A stretch of DNA of 64,000 nucleotides from Vulcanimicrobiota bacterium (GCA_019637395.1 JAHBVR010000001.1:372001-436000); one strand, 5' to 3'. Positions 34,584-44,411 are shown, counted from the stretch's first letter. Translations and numbers: made by a program. The notes: a model not told the origin generated them from the sequence alone.

Positions 34584-36023
34584 TTGTCCGTCAAAGAATT
34601 CCGGGCCCACTCCGAGGTCTCGGCGCTACATATCCCTCCCCACGACATCGAGGCGGAGCAAGCCTGCCTGGGGGCATGTTTGCTGGATCCGGAGGCCCTC
34701 GACCGGGTGGCCGAAGTCCTGAGCGGCGCGGAAGACTTCTACCGCGAAGCCCATCAAGAAATCTACGCGGCCCTCATGGCCCTGGCCGAGAAGAACCAGA
34801 ACCTCGACCTGATCACCTGCTCCAACCAGCTGAAATCGCAGAACCAGTTGGACTCCTGTGGCGGCGTAGCCTACCTGGATTCACTGACCGCCATGGTGCA
34901 AAGCTCGGCCCACGTCACCTCCTACGCCCAGATTGTCAGCGATAAGGCCACCGAGCGCCGCCTGCAAAAAGCCGGCAACGATATCGGTCGCCTGGCTTTG
35001 CAAGGCGACCTGACTCCGGCCAACAAAGTGGACCGGGCCGAAGAACTGGTCTTCGCCGTGGCCGACCGGCGCCGCCACCAACAGCTTGAGCAGATCAAAG
35101 ACGCCCTTCAAGCCACCTTCGATGACATGTACGAGCGCTCTTTGCGCAAGGAAACCGTCACGGGCGTGGCTTCCGGGTTCCGCGACCTGGACGAACTGAC
35201 CTCGGGCTTTCAAAAAGGCAACCTGATCATCGTGGGAGCGCGCCCGGCCATGGGGAAGACCGCCTTCTGTTTGACGGTCGCCAAAAACGTCGTGCTCAAC
35301 CGTGAAAAACCGGGTATCGTAGCGGTCTTTTCCCTGGAAATGTCGCGCGAAGAGCTGGTTCAGCGCGTGCTCTGCTCGGTGGCCCAGGTCAACGCCATGG
35401 ATGTGCGTAAAGGCAGACTGCGCGAAGAAGAATGGGTGCGCGTCACCCGGGCCATGAACCAGCTCTCCGACGCCAAGCTCTTCATTGATGACACCTCCGG
35501 AATCACCGTGCTGGATATGAAGTCCAAGGCCCGCCGCCTGCAAAAACGCCACGGTCTGGACATGATCATCATCGACTATCTACAGCTGATGCGGGGTTCC
35601 GGCAAAATCGAAAACCGTGCCCAGGAAATCTCGGAGATCTCGCGCCAGCTCAAGGGCCTGGCCAAAGAGTTGGCCGTGCCCGTCATGGCCCTTTGTCAGG
35701 TAGGACGCCAGGTCGAGTCGCGCCAGGACAAGCGACCATCCATGGCCGACTTGCGCGAATCCGGCGCCATCGAGCAAGACGCTGACATGGTCTGCTTTCT
35801 CTATCGCGACGAATACTACAACCCTCAGACCGAAGACACTAACATCGCCGAAGTTATCATCAGCAAACAGCGCAACGGCCCGGTGGACACCTGCAAACTA
35901 TCGTTTATCGGCCGCTACGCCAGCTTTCACAACCTGGAGCGCGAACACCGCGACGAAGAGCTCCCTCCCCGCTTCCCCAGCCACGGCGGCCCCGCCATGG
36001 TAGACATCCCCGACATGTTCTAG
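34584..36023 (+). CDS. dnaB: Replicative DNA helicase DnaB
   Basis: 479 residues. N-terminal primase-interaction domain (about 15-120: IPPHDIEAEQACLGACLLDP), linker helix, then the RecA-like hexameric helicase core with Walker A GARPAMGKTAF (near residue 218), Walker B-type MIIIDYLQLMRG, CQVGRQVESRQDKRP and DLRESGAIEQDADMV. It unwinds DNA at the fork, 5' to 3'. TTG start with GGAG about 10 bases before it, 3 bases after the lonC stop, so it is probably co-transcribed with the ribosomal genes upstream. Confidence 0.96.
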   Translation: MSVKEFRAHSEVSALHIPPHDIEAEQACLGACLLDPEALDRVAEVLSGAEDFYREAHQEIYAALMALAEKNQNLDLITCSNQLKSQNQLDSCGGVAYLDSLTAMVQSSAHVTSYAQIVSDKATERRLQKAGNDIGRLALQGDLTPANKVDRAEELVFAVADRRRHQQLEQIKDALQATFDDMYERSLRKETVTGVASGFRDLDELTSGFQKGNLIIVGARPAMGKTAFCLTVAKNVVLNREKPGIVAVFSLEMSREELVQRVLCSVAQVNAMDVRKGRLREEEWVRVTRAMNQLSDAKLFIDDTSGITVLDMKSKARRLQKRHGLDMIIIDYLQLMRGSGKIENRAQEISEISRQLKGLAKELAVPVMALCQVGRQVESRQDKRPSMADLRESGAIEQDADMVCFLYRDEYYNPQTEDTNIAEVIISKQRNGPVDTCKLSFIGRYASFHNLEREHRDEELPPRFPSHGGPAMVDIPDMF

Positions 36024-36174
36024 CCTTTCCGGGTGGAGAATTACTCACCCTCTCTCTGAAGTTTACTTCAAAATGTAACAAACTTTACAAACATGAAACA
36101 TTTCGCCCGTTGCTTCCCTCGCGAAATCCTTTAACCTGATAAACAGACTTACTGGAGAGAGGACATAGAGGACC

Positions 36175-36942
36175 ATGGCAGCTCCCATTTTAGGCGGACT
36201 CATCGGCGGCGTGATCGGTGGCGTTCTGCCCGGATTACTCGGCAAACTTTTTGGCAAGAAGAAGAAGCGCTGCTGTCAACAGGGACAGCAGTTCAACAAC
36301 TTCCCCATGCAGCAGCCGGGCGGCTTTCCCGGCCAGGGCTTCCCGGGCCAGTTTGGTGGCCCGCAAAACCCGTTCCAAGCTGGCTTCCAGCAGGGAATGA
36401 TGCAGCAACAGCTGCAGCAGATGCAGCAGCAACTGGCTCAGATGCAGCAAATGATGGGGGGCGGCGGTTTCCCCGGCCAGAATCCCTTCCAGGCCGGCTT
36501 CCAGCAAGGCTTCGCGCAAAATGGCGGCATCATGCCCGGTCAGAACCCGTATCAAGCGGGATTCCAGGCGGGCCTGCAACAGGCCGGCGGTGGCTTCGGT
36601 CCGCAGAATCCTTACCAGGCCGGCTTCCAGCAAGGATTCCAGAACGGTAACGGCTTCGGCGGACCCGGCGGCGGTTTCGGCGCCTTCCCCGGATTCGGCG
36701 GCTTCCCCGGTCAATTCGGTGGTTGCCCCGGTGGCTTCGGCGGCTTCGGCGGCCAGCAGGGCTTCCTGGGCGGTGGTGGCTTCGGCTCCGGCCTGGGCAT
36801 CGGAATGGTGCTGGGCAGCGTGCTGGGAGCTCTGGGTTCGGGCGGCGGCGGATTGAATCCGGCTTTCCAGCCCTTCACCCCGATGCTCAACAGCGGCTTC
36901 GGCGCGGGCATCCAGCTCTCGATGTTTGCCCGCGGCTTCTAG
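36175..36942 (+). CDS. Gly/Gln/Phe-rich repeat protein with glycine-zipper N-terminus
   Basis: 255 residues of low complexity. Residues 4-28 form a glycine-zipper-like hydrophobic helix (ILGGLIGGVIGGVLPGLLGK) followed by KKKKRCC. Then come repeats of QNPFQAGFQQG / QNPYQAGFQAG (at least five copies between residues about 62 and 165), Met/Gln runs and Gly-rich segments. No cleavable signal is evident. Composition resembles membrane-associating, self-assembling or prion-like proteins. No family recognised. Good SD (GAGAGAGGA further up and GAGGA close to the ATG), its own 150-base AT-rich leader and a strong terminator suggest a well-expressed single gene. Confidence 0.75.
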   Translation: MAAPILGGLIGGVIGGVLPGLLGKLFGKKKKRCCQQGQQFNNFPMQQPGGFPGQGFPGQFGGPQNPFQAGFQQGMMQQQLQQMQQQLAQMQQMMGGGGFPGQNPFQAGFQQGFAQNGGIMPGQNPYQAGFQAGLQQAGGGFGPQNPYQAGFQQGFQNGNGFGGPGGGFGAFPGFGGFPGQFGGCPGGFGGFGGQQGFLGGGGFGSGLGIGMVLGSVLGALGSGGGGLNPAFQPFTPMLNSGFGAGIQLSMFARGF

Positions 36943-36963
36943 AAGAGCGGTCGGACCATGCTC

Positions 36964-36994
36964 GAAGACCCCCGCCAAACGGGGGTCTTCTTCG
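36964..36994 (+). terminator. Intrinsic terminator after the Gly/Gln-rich gene
   Basis: Perfect 10-bp stem GAAGACCCCC/GGGGGTCTTC (36964-36973 with 36981-36990) and a 7-base loop, followed by a short T-containing tail. Confidence 0.8.
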
Positions 36995-37065
36995 TTTTCG
37001 GGCAGGAGCAGCCAGCGTTTCCCAGTAAGATTTTCGTTCGGGAAGTGGAGCTCCTGGGGGCGCGT

Positions 37066-37084
37066 GGAGGAACGAGGTTCCTCC
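37066..37084 (+). other. Hairpin upstream of the zinc-ribbon gene
   Basis: 8-bp stem GGAGGAAC/GTTCCTCC with a 3-base loop about 50 bases before the next start codon. No T-run. Possible leader structure; function unknown. Confidence 0.35.
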
Positions 37085-37134
37085 GGCTCCCCCTAGAACA
37101 CCAGAATGGTTCTATGGAAGGGATTTGACAAAAC

Positions 37135-38172
37135 GTGGCCTTTGGACGTTCTGACCCCGACGCTCTGGTGGCGGCTTTTGCCTCGTCGGATTTTTCTCAT
37201 GACGATACCGCCTGGAACGAAGCCGTAGAACAAGACAAAGCGCCTGGTGAGTTCGACGTTCCCGAAATCGATGCAGACGGCAATTACAACAGCCCGGTGT
37301 TGACGCGGGTGCTGGACGGCTACGCCGCCTACCTCGAGGACCGCAGCCAGCGCCGTGCCTTCACCAGCACCCTGGACAATGTACGCACCCAAGTAGAACG
37401 CCTGCTCAATACCATGGACGCGTGCCTCCAGGAAGGCCTGGACGACCCCAACAATCCCATTCACCAGGCGGCTCGGGCCGGCTTCGAAGACTTTCTGACC
37501 GGTCTGGACGAACTGCAGGACTCGGTGGAACAGCGCGACCCCAAATTGGCCGATGGTGCCTTTGAAATGCTGCGACTGGGCACCAACCGCATCATGGACG
37601 CCTACGCCTTCTTCCAGAAGCTGCGCAACGTCGTGATGACTCTGAATTGCCCACAATGTGAAGCCGAGAATCGCAAAGGAGACACCAAGTGTCACGCCTG
37701 TGGCGTGACACTCCCGCAATTCGAGACGGTCGAGGAGGGTCGTGTGCTGGCCGAAAACGCCGAGGGGGTACTGCGCCAGGAACCGTCAACTCCAGCCTTG
37801 ACCACGCCCAACTACCAAAAGCTCGAGCTGGCCCTGCATCGTTGGCGCCAGAACGAAATCGACGACAGCGCGCTCTGGAATGAGATCTCTCAGGTCGAAA
37901 CCAATATGAATGGTCACCGCCAGGTCAACCAGAGCGAAATGGAAGACACCGAAGGCCTGACAGAGCAGGAGCAGGAAATCACTCTACGGCTCCTCGGGCT
38001 GATCGACGTGGCTTTGGACGGCTCTCTAAAGGCGCTGGACGAGATGAAGCTTTATTGGGAAGACCGAGATATGGATCACCTGGACAAGGGAATGGCCATG
38101 ATGGGGCCGCCCACCCAACAGATGATCGAGGCCTTCCTGGCACTCCAATCAATCACTGTGGAAGAGGATTAA
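37135..38172 (+). CDS. Helical zinc-ribbon protein of unknown function
   Basis: 345 residues, acidic, mostly helical. A zinc ribbon sits in the middle at about residues 168-186 (CPQCEAENRKGDTKCHACG, two CxxC knuckles). Helical domains flank it (RAFTSTLDNVRTQVERLLNT before, EQEITLRLLGLIDVALDGS after). No enzyme motif. GTG start; the SD (GGAAGGG) is about 12 bases away. The end of this gene holds the SD of the downstream adenylate kinase gene, 4 bases away, so the two are co-translated. Confidence 0.75.
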   Translation: MAFGRSDPDALVAAFASSDFSHDDTAWNEAVEQDKAPGEFDVPEIDADGNYNSPVLTRVLDGYAAYLEDRSQRRAFTSTLDNVRTQVERLLNTMDACLQEGLDDPNNPIHQAARAGFEDFLTGLDELQDSVEQRDPKLADGAFEMLRLGTNRIMDAYAFFQKLRNVVMTLNCPQCEAENRKGDTKCHACGVTLPQFETVEEGRVLAENAEGVLRQEPSTPALTTPNYQKLELALHRWRQNEIDDSALWNEISQVETNMNGHRQVNQSEMEDTEGLTEQEQEITLRLLGLIDVALDGSLKALDEMKLYWEDRDMDHLDKGMAMMGPPTQQMIEAFLALQSITVEED

Positions 38173-38176
38173 TTTC

Positions 38177-38890
38177 TTGCGACGTCTGCTGCTGCTCCTC
38201 TGTTTGAGCCTGGTCACCTGGTGGGTGTGGGCCGAAGAAGCTCCGCGTATTATCCTGATCGGCCCCCCGGGGGCCGGCAAAGGCACTCAGGCGCGCTACC
38301 TTTCGGACAAGTATAACCTCTCCCATATCTCCACCGGCGATATTCTGCGCGAGAACCGCAAGCAAGGGACCGAACTGGGTAAACAGGCGGCTGGCTACAT
38401 GGATTCAGGCAAACTTGTTCCCGACGAGCTGATCGTGACCATGGTGGCGGAGAAATTAACCGGTGACGGCGGATTTGTCCTGGATGGCTTTCCGCGCTCG
38501 GAGGCGCAGGCGCAACTGCTGGACGGTATGCTGGCCAAGGTTGGCCACCCCATCAACAGCGTGATTTTACTCGACGTAGCCGACAGCGACCTGGTGGAGC
38601 GGCTCTCTTTACGCCGTTCCTGCCCGACCTGCCAGCGCACCTACCATCTCAAATCCAATCCCCCCAAGAAGGCCGGACTCTGCGACGTGGACGGCACCGC
38701 CCTGATTCAGCGCCCGGACGACAAGGAGGAAGTGATTCGCAATCGCCTCAAGGTCTACCACGAGCAGACCGAGCCGGTGCTACGTCACTATCAGGACACG
38801 CCTGGCATCATTAAAATCGACGGCCGCCTGAGCATTGAACAGGTGCAAAAGCAGGTAGACGCCAGCCTGACGCCCTTAGTTCCCCACTAA
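38177..38890 (+). CDS. Adenylate kinase with an N-terminal signal peptide
   Basis: 237 residues. Residues 1-19 look like a Sec signal peptide (MRR, a run of Leu, TWWVWA, cleavage after Ala19). The rest is a complete adenylate kinase (ATP + AMP to 2 ADP): P-loop GPPGAGKGTQ (29-38), AMP site DILRENRKQGTELG and LDGFPRSEAQ, and a long LID with zinc ligands SCPTCQRTY and LCDVDGTAL (Cys-Cys-Cys-Asp). TTG start with AGAGGA 8 bases upstream. The in-frame GTG at 38225 would give a cytoplasmic form but has no SD. Export of an adenylate kinase is unusual; a second, cytoplasmic adk is expected elsewhere. It converges on the Fur-family gene with a 4-base overlap. Confidence 0.88.
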   Translation: MRRLLLLLCLSLVTWWVWAEEAPRIILIGPPGAGKGTQARYLSDKYNLSHISTGDILRENRKQGTELGKQAAGYMDSGKLVPDELIVTMVAEKLTGDGGFVLDGFPRSEAQAQLLDGMLAKVGHPINSVILLDVADSDLVERLSLRRSCPTCQRTYHLKSNPPKKAGLCDVDGTALIQRPDDKEEVIRNRLKVYHEQTEPVLRHYQDTPGIIKIDGRLSIEQVQKQVDASLTPLVPH

Positions 38891-39252
38891 CAGGTCGGAC
38901 AGACGCCGTAAAAGAAAATTTCGTGGCTGTTGACCTTGAAGCCCGCCGGGCACATCTGTCCGATACCGGCCAAACAGCCTTCCACGTCGTAAACCTTGCC
39001 GCAGGCCTGACAATGAAAATGATGATGGTGCGCCAGATCCGACGCCTCGTAACAGGTGGACTGGCCCGGTACATCGATCGGCTTGATGTGCCCTTCCTCG
39101 ACCAGACTCTTGAGGGTCCGATAGACGGTAGCAATGCCCAGGCCGGGAACATCGGCCTGAGCTTCGGCTAAAACTTCCAGAGGGGCCAGGGGACGTTCGC
39201 TTCGTCCAAAAACGCTGCGAATGGCGTCCCGCTGGCGGGTCTTTCTATTCAT
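38887..39252 (-). CDS. Fur-family metalloregulator
   Basis: 121 residues. N-terminal winged helix (TRQRDAIRSVFGRSERPLAP, GIATVYRTLKSLVEEGHIK), then the dimerisation domain with metal-binding histidines (DLAHHHHFHC) and zinc site cysteines (HCQACGK, CPAG, CPTC at the end). It represses genes in response to iron, zinc, manganese or peroxide; sequence alone does not settle which, though the HHHHFHCQACG pattern is shared by Fur, PerR and Zur. ATG at 39252. It is divergent from the beta-oxidation operon across about 70 bases, which could hold an operator for both. Confidence 0.9.
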   Translation of the reverse strand: MNRKTRQRDAIRSVFGRSERPLAPLEVLAEAQADVPGLGIATVYRTLKSLVEEGHIKPIDVPGQSTCYEASDLAHHHHFHCQACGKVYDVEGCLAGIGQMCPAGFKVNSHEIFFYGVCPTC

Positions 39253-39324
39253 CCTCGGATCTTCGACGCAAGCCAGGTAAACCTCTTGAAGGCTGCGAAA
39301 GGCGGCAAACTTGCGGAGGAACCT

Positions 39325-41592
39325 ATGAGCAACATTCGACGAGCAGCGGTGATTGGGTCCGGTACGATGGGCGCCAGCATCGCCGCCCACCTGGCCAGCG
39401 CCGGCATTCCCACTCTCTTGCTGGACATCCCCAGCCCCGATGGCCCGCGCAGCGGCATCGCCCAGAAAGGCCTGGAGCGCGTTCTCAAATCCCGCCCGCC
39501 AGCTTTTTTGCGACCGGAGGCCGCCAAGCTGATCACCGTGGGCAACACCGAAGACGACCTGGAGAAATTGAAAGATGTCGACTGGGTCATCGAAGCCATT
39601 GTCGAGAACTTGAAAATCAAGCAAGAGCTGCTGCAAAAACTGGAAAAGGTGGTGGGGCCCCAAACCATCGTCTCTTCGAACTCCAGCGGCATTCCCATGA
39701 AGCTGCAGGCCTCCGTGTTGGGCGATGACCTGAAAAAGCGTTTCCTGGGCACTCACTTCTTCAATCCGCCACGCTATCTGCACTTGCTGGAACTGATTCC
39801 CACCCGGCACACCGACCCGGAGGTAGTGCAGCGCCTGGCTCACCTGGGCGAAGTTCGTCTGGGCAAAGGTATCGTCATCGCCAAGGACGTGCCCGGCTTC
39901 GCCGCCAATCGCGTCGGCGTTTACTGCATGGGCAAGGCCATGCAGGCCACCATCGACATGGGGCTGACCCAGGACCTGGTGGACGTGCTCACCGGACCCA
40001 TTCTGGGCCGCCCCAAAAGCGCCACCTTCCGCACCGGTGACGTCGTCGGCCTGGATGTCACCGGCATGGTTGCCGAGGGCTTGCAGCAGGCCACCGGTGA
40101 AGACTTCACTCTGCCCCAAGTGGTCAAGGATATGATTGCCAGGAAATGGCTGGGCGACAAAACCGGCCAGGGTTTTTATAAAAAAGACAAAAGTGGCGGG
40201 GCCACCAAAATTCTCAGTCTCAACTTTGAGACCATGGAATACGAGGAGCGGCCCAAAGCCAAACTGGCCGAACTGGGACCCATTCTGGCTCTGCCCACCC
40301 CCCAAGAACGCACCAAAGCGCTGCTGGAGCTGGATGGCGTGGCCGGCGACTTCACGCGCAAGAGTCTGCTGCCGCAACTGGCCTACGCCGCCTCCAAAAT
40401 CGGCGAAGTAGCCGAAAGCGCGGAAGAGGTCGACAACTCACTGCGCTGGGGCTTCGGCTGGACGGTCGGCCCCATCGAGCTGGCCCGCTACCTGGGCCAG
40501 GATTTTCTCAAGAAAGCCTTTGAACGGGCCGGCCTGGAATGGGCTCCGGCTCTCGAAAAGATCCCCGCCGAGCCCAAGCAGCCGAGCGCCTACTCGATCA
40601 GCTATCAGCGCCAGGTGGGCAACCGCCCGGTGATGACCTCGCCGGTGGCCAGCCTCTGGGACATGGGCGACGGCGTCAGCCTGCTCGAGTTCCACTCCAA
40701 GGCCAACGCCATCGGCGTGGAAGTACTGGAGTTCATGGACCAGGCCCACGAGCGAGTCTGTAAAGACTTCAACGCCCTGGTGATCGGTAATGAGGGCGAA
40801 AACTTCTGTGCCGGCGCCGACCTCAATATGCTCTTGGGAGCGGCCATGCAGGTGGCCGAAGGCAAAATCGACGCCTTGCGTCAGCAGGTCAAAATTTTCC
40901 AGGCCATGACCACTCGCCTGCGCTATGCTCCCTACCCGGTGGTGGCCGCTCTGCACGGGCTTAACCTGGGCGGCGGCTGTGAAGTCGGACTCTGGTCGGA
41001 CGCCTGCGTGGCCTCGGCCGAACTCTATACCGGTCTGGTCGAAGTGGGCGTCGGCATTCTCCCGGCCGGCGGCGGCACCACCGAAATGCTCTTCCGCATG
41101 ATGGATCGGGTATTGCCCGGCGCCGACCCCTTCCCGGCCGTGCGCGCGGCTTTCGAAATGATCGCCATGGCCAAGGTTTCCGGCTCGGCTTTCGAAGCTC
41201 AACAGATGGGCATTCTGCGCCCCACCGACCACATCGTGATGAACGCCGACCTGCGCCTCAGCGAAGCCAAGCGCATCGCCGCCAGCCTGGCGCCCGGTTA
41301 TCAAGCGCCGGCGCGCCGGCGCGTGCAGGTGATGGGCGAACTGGGCCTGGCCAACCTGAAAGCGGGCGCTATCGCTATGCACGAGGGTGGCCTGATCACC
41401 GAATACGAAATCCACCTGGCCACCACGGTGGCCACCGTCCTGTGCGGCGGCACCATGAACTACAGCGACACCGTCGACGAGCAAGTCATCCTCGACCTGG
41501 AGCTGGAGGCCTTCCTACAACTGTGCGGCCAGGAAAAATCCCGCGAGCGCCTGGCTCATATGCTCAAAACCGGCAAGAATCTGAGGAACTAA
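39325..41592 (+). CDS. fadN: 3-hydroxyacyl-CoA dehydrogenase / enoyl-CoA hydratase, FadN type
   Basis: 755 residues, two-domain beta-oxidation enzyme. The NAD-binding 3-hydroxyacyl-CoA dehydrogenase comes first ([58 protein letters not shown]), with two C-terminal dehydrogenase domains (residues about 185-430). A crotonase fold follows ([45 protein letters not shown]). This order matches Bacillus FadN rather than E. coli FadB. ATG at 39325 with GGAGG 6 bases upstream. The downstream thiolase completes the cycle; no acyl-CoA dehydrogenase is adjacent. Confidence 0.93.
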   Translation: MSNIRRAAVIGSGTMGASIAAHLASAGIPTLLLDIPSPDGPRSGIAQKGLERVLKSRPPAFLRPEAAKLITVGNTEDDLEKLKDVDWVIEAIVENLKIKQELLQKLEKVVGPQTIVSSNSSGIPMKLQASVLGDDLKKRFLGTHFFNPPRYLHLLELIPTRHTDPEVVQRLAHLGEVRLGKGIVIAKDVPGFAANRVGVYCMGKAMQATIDMGLTQDLVDVLTGPILGRPKSATFRTGDVVGLDVTGMVAEGLQQATGEDFTLPQVVKDMIARKWLGDKTGQGFYKKDKSGGATKILSLNFETMEYEERPKAKLAELGPILALPTPQERTKALLELDGVAGDFTRKSLLPQLAYAASKIGEVAESAEEVDNSLRWGFGWTVGPIELARYLGQDFLKKAFERAGLEWAPALEKIPAEPKQPSAYSISYQRQVGNRPVMTSPVASLWDMGDGVSLLEFHSKANAIGVEVLEFMDQAHERVCKDFNALVIGNEGENFCAGADLNMLLGAAMQVAEGKIDALRQQVKIFQAMTTRLRYAPYPVVAALHGLNLGGGCEVGLWSDACVASAELYTGLVEVGVGILPAGGGTTEMLFRMMDRVLPGADPFPAVRAAFEMIAMAKVSGSAFEAQQMGILRPTDHIVMNADLRLSEAKRIAASLAPGYQAPARRRVQVMGELGLANLKAGAIAMHEGGLITEYEIHLATTVATVLCGGTMNYSDTVDEQVILDLELEAFLQLCGQEKSRERLAHMLKTGKNLRN

Positions 41593-41596
41593 GATC

Positions 41597-42769
41597 ATGG
41601 AAGAAGTCGTCATCGTCAGCGCCGTGCGCACCCCTGTGGGCCGCGGCAAAAAAGGAACCCTGGTCAACACCCGACCCGATGACCTGGCCGCCCTGGTGCT
41701 CCAGGAAGTGCTCAAGCGGGTCAACCTGAGCGCCTCCGAGGTCGAAGATGTCGTCCTCGGCTGCGCCATGCCCGAAGGCGAGCAAGGCCTGAACCTGGCC
41801 CGTATGTCGGCCCTGCTGGCCGGTTACCCCAACGAAGTGGCCGGCGTCACCGTCAACCGCTTTTGCGCCAGCGGCCTGCAGGCCATCGCCCAGGCCGCCC
41901 AGGCCATCGCCTGTGGCATGGTCGACTGCGCCGTGGCCGGCGGAGCCGAGTCGATGAGCCAGATCCCCATGGGGGGCTTCCGCAACGCCGTCAATATGCG
42001 CCTGCTCGATAAGGTGCCCGGTGCCTATATGGGCATGGGCCACACCGCCGAGCGACTGGCCGCCAAGTATGGCGTAACTCGTCAGGAGGCCGATGAATTC
42101 GCCATCGGCAGCCACCACAAGGCCGCCGCCGCCCAGGCTCGCAAAGCCTTTGACGAGGAAATCGTGCCCGTACCGGTGCGCGTCGACAAACGCAAGGGCA
42201 CCGAAATCAGCACTTCCACCGTGGAATTCGCGGTGGACGAACTGGTGCGCGGCGACGCCAATCTGGAAACCATGGCCAAGCTCAAACCCAGCTTCAAGCC
42301 GGATGGTGTGACCACGCCCGGCAACGCCTCTCCCCTGTCGGACGGAGCCGCCGCCCTCGTGCTCATGAGCAAGAGCAAGGCCGAAAAGCTGGGTCTCCAG
42401 CCGCTGGCTCGTTTTGTAGCCTACGCCGTGGCCGGGGTGCCGCCCGAGATCATGGGCATCGGTCCGGCCTACGCCATTCCCAAGGCGCTGGCCAGGGCCA
42501 ACCGCAAGCTCTCCGATGTAGCCGTCATCGAACTCAACGAAGCCTTTGCCGCTCAGGCCCTGGCCGTCGGAAGAGAACTCAGCGAACTCGATTTTTCCAA
42601 AGTCAATCCCAACGGTGGCGCCATTGCCCTGGGCCATCCCCTGGGCTGCAGCGGAGCCAAATTGACCGTCAGCGCCATCCACGAATTGCGCCGGCGCGGC
42701 GGCGGCTTAGGTCTGATCACGATGTGTATCGGCGGCGGCCAGGGCGCGGCCGGATTGATCGAGGTTTAA
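41597..42769 (+). CDS. fadA: Acetyl-CoA acyltransferase (3-ketoacyl-CoA thiolase)
   Basis: 390 residues, full-length thiolase. Nucleophilic Cys in [12 protein letters not shown], the [11 protein letters not shown] motif, His in [16 protein letters not shown] and the second Cys in [11 protein letters not shown] near the end. It releases acetyl-CoA from 3-ketoacyl-CoA. It starts 4 bases after the FadN-like gene, so the two form the last steps of fatty-acid beta-oxidation. Its stop overlaps that of the converging DHH gene by 4 bases. Confidence 0.94.
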   Translation: MEEVVIVSAVRTPVGRGKKGTLVNTRPDDLAALVLQEVLKRVNLSASEVEDVVLGCAMPEGEQGLNLARMSALLAGYPNEVAGVTVNRFCASGLQAIAQAAQAIACGMVDCAVAGGAESMSQIPMGGFRNAVNMRLLDKVPGAYMGMGHTAERLAAKYGVTRQEADEFAIGSHHKAAAAQARKAFDEEIVPVPVRVDKRKGTEISTSTVEFAVDELVRGDANLETMAKLKPSFKPDGVTTPGNASPLSDGAAALVLMSKSKAEKLGLQPLARFVAYAVAGVPPEIMGIGPAYAIPKALARANRKLSDVAVIELNEAFAAQALAVGRELSELDFSKVNPNGGAIALGHPLGCSGAKLTVSAIHELRRRGGGLGLITMCIGGGQGAAGLIEV

Positions 42770-43584
42770 CGCGGAGGCCCTGGGACCGGGTTCGGCTCGG
42801 TGAAGCCTGAGGCGTTTTTGTGGCCGCCGCCGCCGAAGCGTTTGGCCAGCGCAGCCACGTCAAAATCTCCCACCGAACGCAAAGACCAGGAACGGTGGCC
42901 GTCCTGGGTGTCATAGTAGGCGGCCGCAAACAGGGCTTCAGGATGAAGAGTGCAGAGGCGGTTGGCGATTTCCGAACGCAAATCGCTGGCGTTCACGACG
43001 GGCACTCGATAGCCGCCCAATTCTTCCCAGCGGGCTCGCCGGCAGTGAGCTCCCACCTGCATTTCCTGCAGGCGGAGCAAAGCCACTCCCTCCACCTTCA
43101 GGCGTTCCACTTCGAAGGCGTCCCAGATGGCGAAATCCATCGGATAACTGCGGATGGCGGCCGTCACTTCCTTGCTCTCAGGCAGGTGAAAGTGCCATAA
43201 ATCCTTATCTTCCACGTAAGCCAGGAGCTCAGGCAACGGTTCGTCGGGGTGGAAAAAGTTCCAGGCCAGATGGGCGCCGGAACGCTCCATGTCAAAGACG
43301 GCGAAATCCAGGTCCTGCAGGTCCGTCTGAGCGGTGACATGGTGATCCAGGATGACCATGCCGGCCACCCGCTGCACCAGCTTATCGACGATGGGCCGTT
43401 TGTAGCTGAAGTCGACCAGAGCCACCACGGCTTCGGCGGGCAGATCGGGAACGGGGTCACCGTGCTGGGCCGAAACATAGGTAGCGCGGTCGCCCAATCG
43501 TTTCCAGGCGCTCCAGGCGGCCCCAAAACCATCGTCGCAGGAGCCATGATAGATGACGTGGGTCACCTCTTGCGGTTTTACCAT
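42766..43584 (-). CDS. DHH/DHHA1 phosphoesterase
   Basis: 272 residues. N-terminal DHH domain with Asp/His metal ligands ([45 protein letters not shown]) and C-terminal DHHA1 ([20 protein letters not shown]). The family includes NrnA oligoribonucleases, cyclic-dinucleotide phosphodiesterases and pyrophosphatases. This one has the plain two-domain layout without PAS or GGDEF parts, so an NrnA-like hydrolase on small phosphoesters is the best guess. It stands 21 bases head to head with the L,D-transpeptidase-like gene. Confidence 0.85.
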   Translation of the reverse strand: MVKPQEVTHVIYHGSCDDGFGAAWSAWKRLGDRATYVSAQHGDPVPDLPAEAVVALVDFSYKRPIVDKLVQRVAGMVILDHHVTAQTDLQDLDFAVFDMERSGAHLAWNFFHPDEPLPELLAYVEDKDLWHFHLPESKEVTAAIRSYPMDFAIWDAFEVERLKVEGVALLRLQEMQVGAHCRRARWEELGGYRVPVVNASDLRSEIANRLCTLHPEALFAAAYYDTQDGHRSWSLRSVGDFDVAALAKRFGGGGHKNASGFTEPNPVPGPPR

Positions 43585-43605
43585 CGTCTGCTATTCTCTG
43601 AAGCC

Positions 43606-44406
43606 ATGTCCGCCATCCTGCGCATTCTCAAGTTCAAGGGGGGACTGCTGTCGGCTTCGCCGAGCGGGCTACGCCCGTCCCTTGGACCCCTCTCCATTCT
43701 CTTGGTGTTACTCTGCAGTTTCGCCGGCTGGGCTCAGGCCCTGGCCGGCGACTGCCAACAGTTCCTGTTGGTGGTCACTCCCGGATGGAACCAACCCAAA
43801 GCTCAGCTTCAACGTTACGAGAAAAAGGCCGAGAAGTGGCTGGCCGTCGGAGCTCCCATGCCGGCCATCCTGGGCCGCGCCGGGCTGGGCTGGGGTCTGG
43901 GCGATTGGACGGTCTCCCGCCAGGGCCCGCAGAAGAAGGAGGGGGATAACCGCGCGCCGGCGGGGAGTTATCAAATAACTCAATTGTGGCTGCGCCAGGG
44001 CATCGCCGGCCCGCCTCCGGGCGGCTTCCCGGTGCACCGCATCCAGGCTGATACCGTGGCAGTGGACGACCCCAAGTCAGCCTACTACAACCGAATTCTT
44101 CGCTCCAGCCAGGTGCGCCAGCCCGACTGGGAGAGCTGGGAAAAGATGGATATCCCCGACTACGACCGGGTACTGGTCGTCTCTCACAACCTGGAACAGC
44201 CCACCCCGGGCCGCGGCTCGTGCATCTTCATTCACCGCTGGGAGGGTCTGGATAAGCCGACTTCCGGCTGCACCGCCCTGGCGGAGAAAGACTTGATCGA
44301 GGTCATCGGCTGGTTACGCCCCCAGAGCAAGCCGCGCCTGGTCCAGCTTCCCAAAGAAAAGGCCGAGGAATGGCTGCGCCGGCAAACGATTTCTGGGAAC
44401 CCATAG
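43606..44406 (+). CDS. L,D-transpeptidase (YkuD-like) protein
   Basis: 266 residues. A hydrophobic segment at about residues 29-46 (ILLVLLCSFAGWAQALAG) should act as a signal or anchor after a basic N-terminus. The catalytic region has SHNLEQPTPGRGSCIFIH and TSGCTALAEKDL, which hold the YkuD family's His and Cys (GC). These enzymes make or edit 3-3 crosslinks in peptidoglycan or attach proteins to it, outside the membrane. The active-site spacing resembles the GSCIFIH/TAGCTA subgroup rather than classical ErfK. The N-terminus before the hydrophobic segment is long for a signal peptide, so a later start is possible. Confidence 0.8.
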   Translation: MSAILRILKFKGGLLSASPSGLRPSLGPLSILLVLLCSFAGWAQALAGDCQQFLLVVTPGWNQPKAQLQRYEKKAEKWLAVGAPMPAILGRAGLGWGLGDWTVSRQGPQKKEGDNRAPAGSYQITQLWLRQGIAGPPPGGFPVHRIQADTVAVDDPKSAYYNRILRSSQVRQPDWESWEKMDIPDYDRVLVVSHNLEQPTPGRGSCIFIHRWEGLDKPTSGCTALAEKDLIEVIGWLRPQSKPRLVQLPKEKAEEWLRRQTISGNP

Positions 44407-44411
44407 AAGCC

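Noticed and set aside
38225-38890. Cytoplasmic adenylate kinase starting at the internal GTG
   Set aside because: No SD precedes this GTG, while the TTG at 38177 has AGAGGA at 8 bases. Kept only as an alternative.
38880-38900. A third copy of the CCACTAACAG leader motif
   Set aside because: It falls on the last codons of the adenylate kinase gene and none of the other conserved blocks or stems follow.
38887-40377. Single long minus-strand protein ending in a Fur domain
   Set aside because: Everything before the ATG at 39252 is antisense to the FadN-like gene; the Fur family is about 120-150 residues.
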